From: Alkalihalobacterium sp048323755
Lineage (GTDB): Bacteria; Bacillota; Bacilli; Bacillales; Bacillaceae_F
DNA length: 64,000 bases
Assembly (NCBI RefSeq): GCF_048323755.1
Contig: NZ_JBLWFS010000011.1
Coordinates: 70,718 to 134,717, forward strand
Direction of reading: 5' to 3'
Part shown: in pieces, positions 17,450 to 26,505 of the stretch
Layout: each line of letters begins with the position of its first letter
How positions within the stretch are numbered: the first letter of the stretch is position 1
Position numbers and translations under genes: made by a program
Notes under the pieces: model-generated
The model's input: only the letters and a program-made list of their open reading frames with translations
Told to the model about the DNA's origin: nothing
The model's database searches: none

Positions 17450-17939
17450 TTGAAAAACAATAATAATATGACTTGTGATCTAGAAACAGGTGTATGTGGT
17501 GTGACAGGTGAAGATGATATAGAGGTAATTGAATTCAACCAACCAAGCAAAAAAATAGATTTATATTATGTAACCGATCCAATCTGCTCACATTGCTGGG
17601 CATTAGAACCAGTACTTCGTCGTTTTATGAAGCAATATGGTCAATATTTCAACTTCAAAACAGTAATGGGTGGCAGTTAAAATCGTTGGTGGTCGTCCTT
17701 TCGAATATTATGTAGATGGATTAGCGCAAGTTTTAGATGAAAAGCCTACCCCCGAACAACAGCCAGCATTATCAACTTTACTTCAAGACGAAAAACTCCT
17801 TTTCTCAAAAGAAATCGAAGTAATGTATGGAGTTGAGAAATCGGATATTAACAATTTTATTGAAAAAGAACTTTCACCAAGTAGTTATCAAGCAAAGAAT
17901 TTTCTTGGAGAGTCGTATTTTATAACGACTGGTAAATAA
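17450..17939 (+). pseudogene. DsbA-family (Thioredoxin_5) gene with internal deletion
   Basis: The first part encodes the N-terminal half of a DsbA/FrnE-like protein with the thioredoxin motif DPICSHCWALEP (C-S-H-C), up to TVMGG. The reading frame then stops (TAA at 17678). A second frame from about 17680 encodes the C-terminal part (VKIVGGRPFEYYVDGL onward). Intact relatives are near 300 residues; roughly 100 or more middle residues are missing here. The break lies beside short GGTGG repeats, suggesting a deletion between them. The start is TTG at 17450 with GGAGG 8 bases upstream. Confidence 0.8.
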
Positions 17940-18025
17940 AAGAGAAATCCAGTAGCTTATAATATCTGCACAAGAGGCAATAAGAACTATGTTTTGCTGA
18001 AAATATTTATATATTACTATATAAT

Positions 18026-18079
18026 ATAGCCTGTATCTTTGAATACAAACGATCAATGATACAGGCTATTATTTTTATT
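18026..18079. terminator. Hairpin terminator between dsbA remnant and CDF gene
   Basis: A 12-bp perfect stem (atagcctgtatc at 18026-18037 with gatacaggctat at 18058-18069) followed on the + strand by tatttttatt. The two flanking genes converge on it. Confidence 0.75.
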
Positions 18080-18083
18080 CATT

Positions 18084-18983
18084 TTAACCACTTTCTAACC
18101 GATACGGATTAATATGAACAAACACTTTTTTTATATTACTATGGTTATCTATTAGTCCCTTTTTGACTTCTTTTGAAATGAGATGCCCCTCTTCCACACT
18201 AATATGAGGGTCAACACTTACTTTGATATCTATAACGATATAGTGTCCATGTGTCCTAGCCAACAATTCGTCAACTCTTTTAACACCCTGGATATTGGTT
18301 ACTGTTTTAAAAAAAGGCATTATTTTATCAGCATCAAGAACTTGTTCCATCATAATCAGACTCGATTCCTTTGCCAATGAAAATCCTATTTTTATAACAA
18401 TTATGGATACGATTAACCCAGCTAATGGGTCAAAATAAATCAATATCGGATAGTTATAATGTTGACCTAAAATGGCTCCAAGGACACCTACAAAAGCTGC
18501 GATTGATGATAATGAATCAGAACGATGATGCCAGGCCTCAGCTAATAATGCTGAACTGTTGATTTTTTTAGCTAAACGATACTTATATTGAAACAGCAAT
18601 TCCTTTACAATGATGGAAATAATGATAGCACCTAATGCGATCCCTTTTGGAGCAGTAGGCATTTCACCAAAAAATACTTTTAAAGATGAAATGGCTATTT
18701 CGATCCCTACAACAATTAATAGAATGGCAACTATAATCGTCGCAATATTTTCAGCTTTACCATGCCCATACGGATGATCTTTATCTGGAGGCTTTTTGGC
18801 GGTACGTAACCCTGCAAGAACGGCAATTGAACCCGCCACATCAGAAGCCGAATGAGCGGCATCAGCTATTAGAGCTCGACTACCAGACACCCAACCGATA
18901 AACCCTTTCATAATTGCTAATAACCCATTGGCAACTATTCCTATCCACGTTGCCACCTCTGCTTGTTTAAAACGATTTTCCAT
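18084..18983 (-). CDS. Cation diffusion facilitator (CDF) family metal exporter
   Basis: A protein of 299 residues with six membrane spans and a C-terminal cytoplasmic domain. Both transport-site motifs are present: DAAHSASD in span 2 and AWHHRSDS in span 5. The C-terminal domain carries further histidines (ARTHGHYIVIDIKV, HISVEEGH). The relatives include B. subtilis YdfM/YeaB (manganese) and FieF (zinc/iron); the metal cannot be decided here. A short poly-His loop is absent. Confidence 0.88.
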   Translation of the reverse strand: MENRFKQAEVATWIGIVANGLLAIMKGFIGWVSGSRALIADAAHSASDVAGSIAVLAGLRTAKKPPDKDHPYGHGKAENIATIIVAILLIVVGIEIAISSLKVFFGEMPTAPKGIALGAIIISIIVKELLFQYKYRLAKKINSSALLAEAWHHRSDSLSSIAAFVGVLGAILGQHYNYPILIYFDPLAGLIVSIIVIKIGFSLAKESSLIMMEQVLDADKIMPFFKTVTNIQGVKRVDELLARTHGHYIVIDIKVSVDPHISVEEGHLISKEVKKGLIDNHSNIKKVFVHINPYRLESG

Positions 18984-19366
18984 TTATCAAACACCACCCA
19001 AATATTCCATATCCTAGATCACTTTTTAATGCTTTTTTATCCTATCAGATGAATATCATGTGGGTCTACAGCAACGTTTTTGTGAGGTGACAAGTAATGT
19101 AACACTAGTAAAATAACTTTCGTTTACTATATTTTTTTGCATTTAGTAAACTTAATATAAATAACAAAACCAGCAAAGCTTTCGATGGTAATTTAGCATA
19201 TTCATAAATAAAAGTGGTACCCCCTGCTTAATCGCAGGGGGTACCATCTTACAACGATAAATAGTGTATCAAATGAGTTGTTACATTACCTTGTTGAACG
19301 AATTGATGTTCAAAAGCATGGAACTCCAATCATAAAGTATAAGTTTTCAATACCTATAGAGACTAA
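18984..19366. other. Intergenic region between rlmD and CDF gene
   Basis: No gene seen. It holds the CDF leader (GGGTGGTG near the CDF start) and the rlmD terminator at 19206-19245; the remainder is A+T-rich. Confidence 0.6.
19206..19245 (-). terminator. Terminator downstream of rlmD
   Basis: A perfect 12-bp stem (ggtaccccctgc at 19216-19227 with gcagggggtacc at 19234-19245), followed on the minus strand by ACTTTTATTTATG. Confidence 0.75.
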
Positions 19367-20746
19367 TTACTTTCCTACAAATTCTAACTGCGACACGCAC
19401 TCAACATGCATCGTATGAGGGAACATGTCGACCGGTTGAACTTCTTTCGTTTTATAACCGCCGTCTTCAAGTACTCGTAAATCGCGAGCTAATGTTGCTG
19501 GATTACAGCTAACATACACTACCCGCTTCGGTTTCATCTGAATAATGGTATTCAGTAACGCTTCGTCACAGCCTTTTCGCGGTGGATCTACGACGATGAC
19601 ATCGGCACGAATACCTTGAGCGTACCACCACGGGATCACTTTTTCAGCTTCACCAACGGCAAAATCTACATTTCCTATGTTGTTTAATTTTGCGTTTCGC
19701 TTCGCATCATCAATGGCTTGTGGCACAATCTCTACACCATAGACGTGCTTTGCTTTTTGTGCTAAGAATAACGAAATCGTCCCAATGCCACAATACGCAT
19801 CAATCACCGTATCCTCATTTGACAACTGTGCATATTCTAGCGCTTTATCATATAACACTTTTGTTTGCTCAGGATTGACTTGATAAAACGATCTGGCAGA
19901 AATCGCAAACTTCACTTCACCAATATAATCATAAATATACTCTTCACCCCAAAGAACATCGGTTTGATCACCAAAAATAACATTCGTTCTCTTAGTATTT
20001 ATGTTATGTACGATCGATTTCACTTCTGGAAGTCGATCTCTTATTTGTGAAATGAGCTGCTCTTTCTGAGGTAAATCATTGGTTCGTGTAACCAGGACAA
20101 CCATGACTTCTTTCGTGACTAGTCCGTATCTAGCTACTACATGACGCAATACACCTCTATGCTTTTCTTCATCATATCCTTTAATATGAAGCTTATTTGC
20201 AATGTCTTTCACGGTTTGAACGACTTTATCATTGGCTTCTTGTTGAATCAAACACTCGTCCATATCAATAATATGGTGGGTTCTTTCTTGATAAAATCCA
20301 GCAACTAGCCCACCCTCTCTTGTCGCGACAGGAACTTGAGCCTTGTTTCGATACCTCCACGGGTCATCCATACCTAATGTAGGATGCACCGGAATATCTG
20401 AAATCTTACCAATTCTCTCCAGTACATTTTGGACCATTTTCTGCTTTTGTTTAAGTTGGGCGTCATAGCTTAAATGCTGCAATTGACAGCCACCACACTG
20501 ATGATAGACAGGACAAGGCGGTTCCGCTCGGTGCTCACTCGTCTCTAGTCGTTCCATTAATCGGCCGAATCCGTATCCTTTGTTGACTTTTGTTACTTTT
20601 ACTACTCCACGTTCACCGGGAAGAGCTTTAGGTACAAAAAGGGTATAGCCATCAATTTTGGCAACGGCTGCTCCTTCATGGGTTAAATCTTCAAATACTA
20701 CTTCATATTGTTGGTTTTTTTGAACTGGTATATTATGTTTACTCAT
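19367..20746 (-). CDS. rlmD: 23S rRNA (uracil-C5)-methyltransferase RlmD/RlmCD (YefA)
   Basis: A protein of 459 residues. It has an N-terminal TRAM domain (about 10-70), an iron-sulphur cluster region with CPVYHQCGGCQLQHL, the SAM motif DAYCGIGTISLFLA and the catalytic-cysteine motif VVYVSCNPATLARDL. Position beside dgkB matches B. subtilis yefA, whose product (RlmCD) modifies two uridines in 23S rRNA. AAAGGAAGAG precedes the ATG. Confidence 0.92.
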   Translation of the reverse strand: MSKHNIPVQKNQQYEVVFEDLTHEGAAVAKIDGYTLFVPKALPGERGVVKVTKVNKGYGFGRLMERLETSEHRAEPPCPVYHQCGGCQLQHLSYDAQLKQKQKMVQNVLERIGKISDIPVHPTLGMDDPWRYRNKAQVPVATREGGLVAGFYQERTHHIIDMDECLIQQEANDKVVQTVKDIANKLHIKGYDEEKHRGVLRHVVARYGLVTKEVMVVLVTRTNDLPQKEQLISQIRDRLPEVKSIVHNINTKRTNVIFGDQTDVLWGEEYIYDYIGEVKFAISARSFYQVNPEQTKVLYDKALEYAQLSNEDTVIDAYCGIGTISLFLAQKAKHVYGVEIVPQAIDDAKRNAKLNNIGNVDFAVGEAEKVIPWWYAQGIRADVIVVDPPRKGCDEALLNTIIQMKPKRVVYVSCNPATLARDLRVLEDGGYKTKEVQPVDMFPHTMHVECVSQLEFVGK

Positions 20747-20848
20747 TATCTCTCTTCCTTTACGTCCGAAATATGCTCCCCTGATTGTAGCATAACTGAC
20801 TGTATATAAAAAACTTTGACTAAACTAGTACACACCGTATGTAAAATA

Positions 20849-21142
20849 TTATTTTATCTTAGATTTTCTCTTATAGTCTAAAACAAGCCAAAAAACCAAA
20901 AATAGAAGAAGTACAGTCATAGACAATGTAATCAGCCATAAATCGTTTCCGTTTAAATAAAACCCAAGCAACATAATTACAACTGAAACGATTGGTGCCA
21001 TGATATAGAAGGGCTCAGCATTATAAAACCACCCATATGGATAAAAATGAGCGCCAGTTATAATTGCAAAAAATATCGCCTTCCCCCTGTTAGATAGATA
21101 TTTTGCAAAAAGTAATCCTCTGTTTCTATCAGTACAATTCAA
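20849..21142 (-). pseudogene. Remnant of a small multi-span membrane protein
   Basis: An open frame with three hydrophobic segments and AHFYPYGWFYNAEPFY, ending in DYKRKSKIK. I do not assign a family; the GAHF.P..W pattern looks like the C-terminal half of a longer membrane protein. It opens directly out of the dgkB terminator and has no ATG with a ribosome site (only a TTG at 21142), so it is probably truncated. Confidence 0.45.
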
Positions 21143-21180
21143 TAAAAAAACATGCATTCCTTGTGGGAAATGCATGTTTT
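21142..21180 (-). terminator. Terminator of dgkB
   Basis: A 10-bp stem (aacatgcatt at 21149-21158 with aatgcatgtt at 21169-21178), followed on the minus strand by TTTTTTT. Confidence 0.8.
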
Positions 21181-21247
21181 TTAGCATGTGATTGGGTTGT
21201 TTACATTCTCTGAAGCTGAAGTAAACCTGTTAATCCCATTTTTTTCT

Positions 21248-22138
21248 CTACTTTTTTGGAGGACATAAGATTTGAAAATGTTGATACAAATTAACAAATT
21301 CGCTTGGTAACATCCCGCCATATTCCCCGTCTAGGTTTAACTGCATATCACCTTCAACATAGACTTTAATCCGGTTCGCTTGTGTATAGATAACTTTCGG
21401 ATGGTTCATATGTTCACCGCGCATCGCCAGACCACCAATACGAATAAATTCGGGGAAGGATGTCTTTTTCACAATGATTAAATCAAACAACCCGTCTTGA
21501 ATTGAAGCATCAGGCGCTAGTTTTTCAAACCCGCCAACTGAATTCGTATTCGAAACTAAAAACATCATGATTTCGCCTTCAAAAAGCTTTCCATCATATT
21601 CAATTCTTACAGAAGTCGGCGAAATGGACGGTAACTTTTCTAAGCCTTTTATATAATAGGCAAGTTGCCCCATTAATGTTTTTAACTTACTAGGTACTTC
21701 ATATGTTAACTCGGTTAGGGTTCCCCCTGCCGCTATGTTGATAAAGTATTGACTGCCAACTTTTCCAATATCGATGGGTTGCTGATGTTCCCCGCACAAC
21801 ACATCGCAAGCTTCTACGATATCTCTTGGAATATGCAGCGCTCTAGCAAAATCATTCGTCGTTCCACCTGGTATTAATCCAAGCAATGGACGTTGTTCTA
21901 ATTCTGCTAACCCATTGACAACTTCAAAAATTGTTCCGTCTCCTCCAGCAGCAATAACTAAATCAAAGCCTCTCTCACCAGCTGACCTAGCCGCCTTAAT
22001 CGCACAACCTTCCCCTGTCGTTGCATGTGCAGAAGCTTCGTAACCTACTTTTTCAAGTCGCTCCAATACGTAAGGTAAACTTTTACGCATTTGCTCTCTT
22101 CCGGACGTTGGATTATATATAATTCGGGCTCGTTTCAT
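21248..22138 (-). CDS. dgkB: Diacylglycerol kinase DgkB (YerQ)
   Basis: About 296 residues of the soluble lipid-kinase family that rephosphorylates diacylglycerol from lipoteichoic acid synthesis. Motifs: YNPTSGREQ near the start, AAGGDGTIFEVVNGL (nucleotide-binding GGDGT) and GLIPGGTTNDFARAL. The start is the ATG at 22138 with GGGAG five bases upstream; the GTG at 22150 lies in the ribosome site. Position beside yefA supports the assignment. Confidence 0.93.
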   Translation of the reverse strand: MKRARIIYNPTSGREQMRKSLPYVLERLEKVGYEASAHATTGEGCAIKAARSAGERGFDLVIAAGGDGTIFEVVNGLAELEQRPLLGLIPGGTTNDFARALHIPRDIVEACDVLCGEHQQPIDIGKVGSQYFINIAAGGTLTELTYEVPSKLKTLMGQLAYYIKGLEKLPSISPTSVRIEYDGKLFEGEIMMFLVSNTNSVGGFEKLAPDASIQDGLFDLIIVKKTSFPEFIRIGGLAMRGEHMNHPKVIYTQANRIKVYVEGDMQLNLDGEYGGMLPSEFVNLYQHFQILCPPKK

Positions 22139-22269
22139 ACTATCTCCCACTTTTATGAAGTAATATCCATCTTATTACAATCTATTAACTTGTATGATAA
22201 GGGATACATGCTTCTTATACAAGTGATATCTCATAACTATTTCTGACAACCCTTTTAACATATCACTTT

Positions 22270-23421
22270 TTACTCTTCGTCTTGCTCGTACACAAGGTCC
22301 CCATCTACAAACGTCTTCCATGCATAGCTGTTTTCTCTTAATGGATGCGCATCCCAAATAACGATGTCCGCATCTTTCCCCACTTCGAGTGTTCCTGTAA
22401 GGTCTTCGATACCTAATACGGCCGCTGCGTGTTCTGTTACTGATTTTAATGCAGTGAGTTCTGACAATCCTTCTTTTACAGCAATGCTTACAGAGGTTTG
22501 AAGGTACTGAATCGGAATAACAGGGTGATCTGTCGTCATAGCAAATGGAATATTCGCCTCTTCTAGAGCTTTATATGTCTGCCAGCCTTTATCTCTTAAC
22601 TCTACTTTACTACGGCTTGAAATCGTAGGGCCGACTGTAAACTTCGCACCGCTTTCCGCCAACAAGTGGGTAATTTGATGTCCTTCTGTTGTATGTTCAA
22701 CACTTAAATCTAAATCAAACTCTTTTGCAATTCGAATTACCGTCATAATATCATCAGCACGGTGCGCATGAGCACGAACAGGAATTTTCTTTTCAAGAGC
22801 TAGTTGTAAAGCCTCTAATTCAAAATCAAACACATTCTCTCCGTTTTTCTTCTTTTCCATGTAGTGCTTCGCTTTAGAAAATTGTTCACGAAGGATAGCG
22901 GCAACAGCCATTCTTGTCTTAGGTGCTCGTCCATGATTACCATGAGCTCCTTTAGGGTTTTCACCAAGGGCAATTTTTAACCCTGATGGCTGACGGACAA
23001 CCATCTCATCTACTGATTTTCCAAGTCTAATCTTAATACAGACCGTTAAACCGCCAATGACATTGGCACTTCCTGGTAACACTTGGGCCGTTGTCACACC
23101 TGAAGCAACCGCATCGTGAAACCCTTGGTCATACGGATAAATTCCGTCCATCGCACGCAAATGCGGTGTAATAGCCGAAGTGGTTTCGTTATAATCTTGC
23201 CCTTCCCAACGTACCCCTTCTTCGTCAATTCCTAAGTGAGTATGCGCGTCAATAAATCCAGGCGTCACGTATCTTCCATTGGCATCAACAACTTCTGCTT
23301 CTGCTGGAACTTTTACATCTTCATCTTTCCCCACACTGATTAACTTTCCACCTTCAAATAAAAGTGTCCCTTTTGCGATTTCATTTTCACCTAAAATATG
23401 TGCATTAATAATTGCCTTCAT
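22270..23421 (-). CDS. Amidohydrolase family protein (imidazolonepropionase-like)
   Basis: About 383 residues of the metal-dependent amidohydrolase superfamily. Metal-binding motifs: GFIDAHTHLG (HxH), a later His in VRAHAHRADD and VEHTTEGHQ, and the Asp in TTDHPVIP. The C-terminus has GTLEVGKDADIVIWDAHPL. The substrate is unknown; COG1228-type relatives act on cyclic amides or dipeptides. The start is the ATG at 23421, with GGAG upstream; a longer ORF back to 23499 has no support. Confidence 0.8.
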   Translation of the reverse strand: MKAIINAHILGENEIAKGTLLFEGGKLISVGKDEDVKVPAEAEVVDANGRYVTPGFIDAHTHLGIDEEGVRWEGQDYNETTSAITPHLRAMDGIYPYDQGFHDAVASGVTTAQVLPGSANVIGGLTVCIKIRLGKSVDEMVVRQPSGLKIALGENPKGAHGNHGRAPKTRMAVAAILREQFSKAKHYMEKKKNGENVFDFELEALQLALEKKIPVRAHAHRADDIMTVIRIAKEFDLDLSVEHTTEGHQITHLLAESGAKFTVGPTISSRSKVELRDKGWQTYKALEEANIPFAMTTDHPVIPIQYLQTSVSIAVKEGLSELTALKSVTEHAAAVLGIEDLTGTLEVGKDADIVIWDAHPLRENSYAWKTFVDGDLVYEQDEE

Positions 23422-23523
23422 GTGAACAACTCCTTTAATAATATCGATCCTTTTTTTACGCATATTGTTCATGACTATGTTGCAGTTCTCTAATAGCATG
23501 CTCTCAATTACTTATGTGAAGTG

Positions 23524-23565
23524 AATAAAAAAATTCGATACCTCTATCTTATTACGGGTATCGAA
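23524..23565 (-). terminator. Terminator of the DedA gene
   Basis: A 9-bp stem (ttcgatacc at 23534-23542 with ggtatcgaa at 23557-23565); the minus strand continues with TTTTTTTATTC. Confidence 0.75.
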
Positions 23566-23617
23566 ATATTTCAAAGACAAACTATTTATTTTTAGAATTA
23601 TTTTTAAAAAAAATATA

Positions 23618-24220
23618 TTAACTTGTATACGTCGTTGCTTCATCGTCTCTCTTATTCCGAAGAAGATTTTTTACAAAAAAGCCGACGACAGCTATTGCAA
23701 AAACAACGATTGAAACGATATATATGTTGTGCTGTTGTAAGTTTTCAATTCCAGTTACAAGAATAAATCGTCCAAACGCAAAGTAAAGAGCACACCATAT
23801 GAGACTACTAGTATATGAAACTATAGCAAATGTTACGTACGATAGTTTCCGAGTCCCACACAAGAATGGTATTGCATGTCGTAACCCAGCAAAAAAGCTA
23901 CAAAAAACAAGTGCGTATGTGCCGTGATCATCAATCATTTTCTTACCCTTTTTTATGACACTTCTGCTTTTTAATTTACCTAGAAGAGGCGCTCCTGCAA
24001 ATCGTCCCAATAAAAAAGTCGTTGTTGTCGCTGCAATTATTCCAAAGTAAGCTGCTGCAAATGCTGGAATTGCTTCTAGATACCCACCTGACAACCAGCC
24101 GATACTTATTACAATGACTTCATTAGGAACAGGAAAAATAAACATTCCTAGCCAAAGCCACAGAAATAAGCCGCCGTAACCGAAATCATATAAAACTGAA
24201 ATAACCATTTCCCATTCCAT
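23618..24220 (-). CDS. DedA family membrane protein
   Basis: A protein of 200 residues with the DedA (SNARE-associated/VTT) pattern: FPVPNEVIVISIGWLSG, FLLGRFAGAPLLGKL and the signature FCSFFAGLRHAIPFLCG. Family members act in membrane homeostasis, for example undecaprenyl-phosphate or phospholipid recycling. The specific role is not determined. GGGAG lies just ahead of the start. Confidence 0.85.
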   Translation of the reverse strand: MEWEMVISVLYDFGYGGLFLWLWLGMFIFPVPNEVIVISIGWLSGGYLEAIPAFAAAYFGIIAATTTTFLLGRFAGAPLLGKLKSRSVIKKGKKMIDDHGTYALVFCSFFAGLRHAIPFLCGTRKLSYVTFAIVSYTSSLIWCALYFAFGRFILVTGIENLQQHNIYIVSIVVFAIAVVGFFVKNLLRNKRDDEATTYTS

Positions 24221-24473
24221 TACTGCACCCTCTCCCTATTTGTTCGGAAAAAGACATGCTGAATTTCTTTCACGTTAGTACCAATTTACACCATTATTGA
24301 AAATAAACCAATTAATGTGCATTATTTAGTCTAACCTAAAGAAGCTTTGACCCTTTATTAAATCATCGCTTTACTATATCTATGCAGCTTACTACATATT
24401 ACCAAACACTTTGGAAACACATAAAGAAATCATATTCATGAAAAGCTATGGTAAAAAGGAGGAGCGTGTACAT

Positions 24474-26006
24474 ATGGAGAAAGCAACTAAGGTATTTTGG
24501 ATATCTATTGTAATTGCCATTGTATTCGTGCTTTGGGGTGTCCTATTACCAAATCAGTTAACTAGTGTTATGGATGTTACGTTAGGCTTCTTTTTACAAA
24601 ATTTCGGCTGGTTCTACCAACTGTCGGCTACATTCTTTCTCATCTTTGCTTTATTTCTCATTTTCAGTCGTTACGGCAAAGTAAAGCTCGGGAAAGATGA
24701 GGATAAACCAGAGTTCAGCAGACCGACTTGGTTTGCGATGTTGTTTAGTGCCGGGATGGGAATCGGACTTCTTTTTTTCGGTGTTTCCGAACCAATCTCA
24801 CACTTTGCGAATCCGCCTTTAGGAGAAGCCGGGACGAGTGCAGCAGCTACGCAAGCTTTAAGGTATACGTATCTTCATTGGGGATTTCATGCGTGGGCGA
24901 TTTACGCAACGATTGCGTTAGGATTGGCTTATTTTAAATTCAGAAAAGGATATCCAGGATTAATTAGTGCTACGTTATATCCGATACTAGGGGAGAAAAC
25001 AAAGGGACCGATTGGTGGAATTATTGATGTTGTTGCGGTCTTTGCCACCATCTTTGGTGTTGCTGCTTCACTCGGTTTAGGTGCAGCCCAAATTAACGGA
25101 GGATTAAGCTACGTTACTGGTATTCCAAACACATTTGGTATTCAACTGTTAATTATTACGATCATCACAGTTCTGTTCCTCATTTCAGCTGGGACTGGAA
25201 TTAAAAGAGGAATTAAATATTTAAGCAATACGAATATGATATTAGCTGTGCTTCTATTTTTCAGTGTACTTTTCCTTGGACCTACTGTGTTCTTATTAGA
25301 GCTCTTTACTACCACTTTAGGTTCTTATATTCAAAATTTACCTGCAATGGGCTTACGATTGGCACCTTTTAATGCGGACAATGCAGCTTGGATACAAGGC
25401 TGGACTATTTTTTATTGGGCATGGTGGATTGCGTGGGCACCATTTGTCGGAACTTTTATTGCACGTGTTTCGAGAGGGCGTACTGTTAGAGAATTCGTAG
25501 TTGCTGTTTTATTCATTCCAACAATTGTATGTGCTTTATGGTTTGCTGTTTTCGGTGGAACGGGTATTTACCTCGAATACAATTTGGGCATTCCAATATC
25601 GGAACAAACCCTTGAAACGGCTTTATTTCTAGTTTTTCAACAGCTACCGTTAAGCGCTCTATTGATTATCGTTACCTTGTTTTTAATTACGGTCTTCTTT
25701 ATAACATCAGCCGATTCTGCTACATTTGTCCTTGGGATGCAGACAACGAACGGAAGTTTAGAGCCACCTAATATCATCAAGTATGCGTGGGGGATATTAT
25801 TAGCTGCTTCCGCTGCAATTCTAATGTACACGGGGGGATTAGCTGGTTTGCAAACAGCGATTATCGTTAGCGCCTTTCCGTTAACCTTTGTTCTGATTGC
25901 GATGTCCTTCTCCATGGTTAAATCTTTAAATGCCGAAGTTGGCCCTAAAAAACAAAAAGAACGGAAGACAGAAACTGTAATAAAAGAACGACCAAATCCA
26001 ACTTAA
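24474..26006 (+). CDS. BCCT family transporter, OpuD-like (glycine betaine uptake)
   Basis: About 510 residues with 12 spans and the BCCT signature IFYWAWWIAWAPFVGTFIAR (near residue 310). Length matches B. subtilis OpuD (about 512). The substrate is likely glycine betaine or a similar osmolyte, by family. The preferred start is the ATG at 24474, preceded by AAGGAGGAG 11 bases away; the longer frame from 24411 has none. It is the first substantial + strand gene here and is not part of the B. subtilis yer locus. Confidence 0.85.
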   Translation: MEKATKVFWISIVIAIVFVLWGVLLPNQLTSVMDVTLGFFLQNFGWFYQLSATFFLIFALFLIFSRYGKVKLGKDEDKPEFSRPTWFAMLFSAGMGIGLLFFGVSEPISHFANPPLGEAGTSAAATQALRYTYLHWGFHAWAIYATIALGLAYFKFRKGYPGLISATLYPILGEKTKGPIGGIIDVVAVFATIFGVAASLGLGAAQINGGLSYVTGIPNTFGIQLLIITIITVLFLISAGTGIKRGIKYLSNTNMILAVLLFFSVLFLGPTVFLLELFTTTLGSYIQNLPAMGLRLAPFNADNAAWIQGWTIFYWAWWIAWAPFVGTFIARVSRGRTVREFVVAVLFIPTIVCALWFAVFGGTGIYLEYNLGIPISEQTLETALFLVFQQLPLSALLIIVTLFLITVFFITSADSATFVLGMQTTNGSLEPPNIIKYAWGILLAASAAILMYTGGLAGLQTAIIVSAFPLTFVLIAMSFSMVKSLNAEVGPKKQKERKTETVIKERPNPT

Positions 26007-26007
26007 A

Positions 26008-26150
26008 AGCGCAAGCGCCCGTTGAGCAACGTACGGACTGAAGTGCATCGTATGAGATAAAGGAAACAAGGTGATCGCTAGTGAGCCGATGTTGACTTAT
26101 CGTAAGGAGGTGAGCAAAGTCTCGCTGGTCGCTGGGCCACTGGAGCTAGA
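26008..26150. repeat. Repeat element A, copy 1
   Basis: Homologous along its length to 43755-43893. Identical blocks include agataaaggaaaca and gatgttgacttatcgta. It begins AGCGCAAGC two bases after the transporter stop codon. The right end (ggagct) has diverged from the clean inverted terminus of copy 2. Confidence 0.8.
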
Positions 26151-26177
26151 CATCTTCGAATTTTAAACGTATATAAA

Positions 26178-26236
26178 AAACGGTCTCTGACAGTGTTAGA
26201 AGCATTGCTTCCAAACACTATTGAGACCGTCTTTGT
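26178..26236. terminator. Long hairpin terminator after the OpuD-like gene
   Basis: Outer stem acggtctc/gagaccgt with inner agtgtt/aacact and aagca/tgctt pairs. The minus strand continues TTTTTTATA; the + strand has CTTTG. It could act in both directions. Confidence 0.65.
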
Positions 26237-26346
26237 ATGAAAGAAAACTGCAATTTTGTAAACTACTCTGTCTATTTTTGTTTGTTGCTTTTTTAACAGA
26301 CTCAGCAGCAGCCCTTATATTAATGGAAATCACATTTTTAGGTCAC

Positions 26347-26428
26347 TTGCGGACTCGAGGGGACCTTATTTGCTTAAAATCGTTAAAAAACATAACGAAT
26401 AGTAATTAATAACGTCCTCTCAGTGCCC
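26347..26428. repeat. Repeat element B, copy 1
   Basis: An imperfect hairpin: the left arm ggactcgaggggaccttatt pairs with the right arm aataacgtcctctcagt. It resembles 43915-43999 (shared gcggact, tatttgctt, agta.ataacg). Confidence 0.6.
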
Positions 26429-26455
26429 TATCATTAAAAAAATCATTGTTTTTGG

Positions 26456-26490
26456 CAAAATAGGGGCCTGTGTGTTCCCTATTTACATAT
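26456..26490 (-). terminator. Probable gatB terminator
   Basis: On the minus strand AATAGGG ... CCCTATTTTG forms a 7-bp stem with a short T run, 16 bases or so after the gatB stop. Confidence 0.5.
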
Positions 26491-26505
26491 TACATCATAC
26501 CAAGC

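Larger units (their letters stand above)
26007..26505. other. Gene-free interval carrying repeat elements
   Basis: Between opuD-like and gatB stops. It contains repeat element A, a hairpin terminator, repeat element B and a gatB terminator. A 62-codon + strand ORF at 26221-26409 runs through these elements and is not considered a gene. Confidence 0.7.

Noticed and set aside
26221..26409. Plus-strand ORF of 62 codons
   Set aside because: Runs through a terminator and repeat element B; composition follows the repeats.
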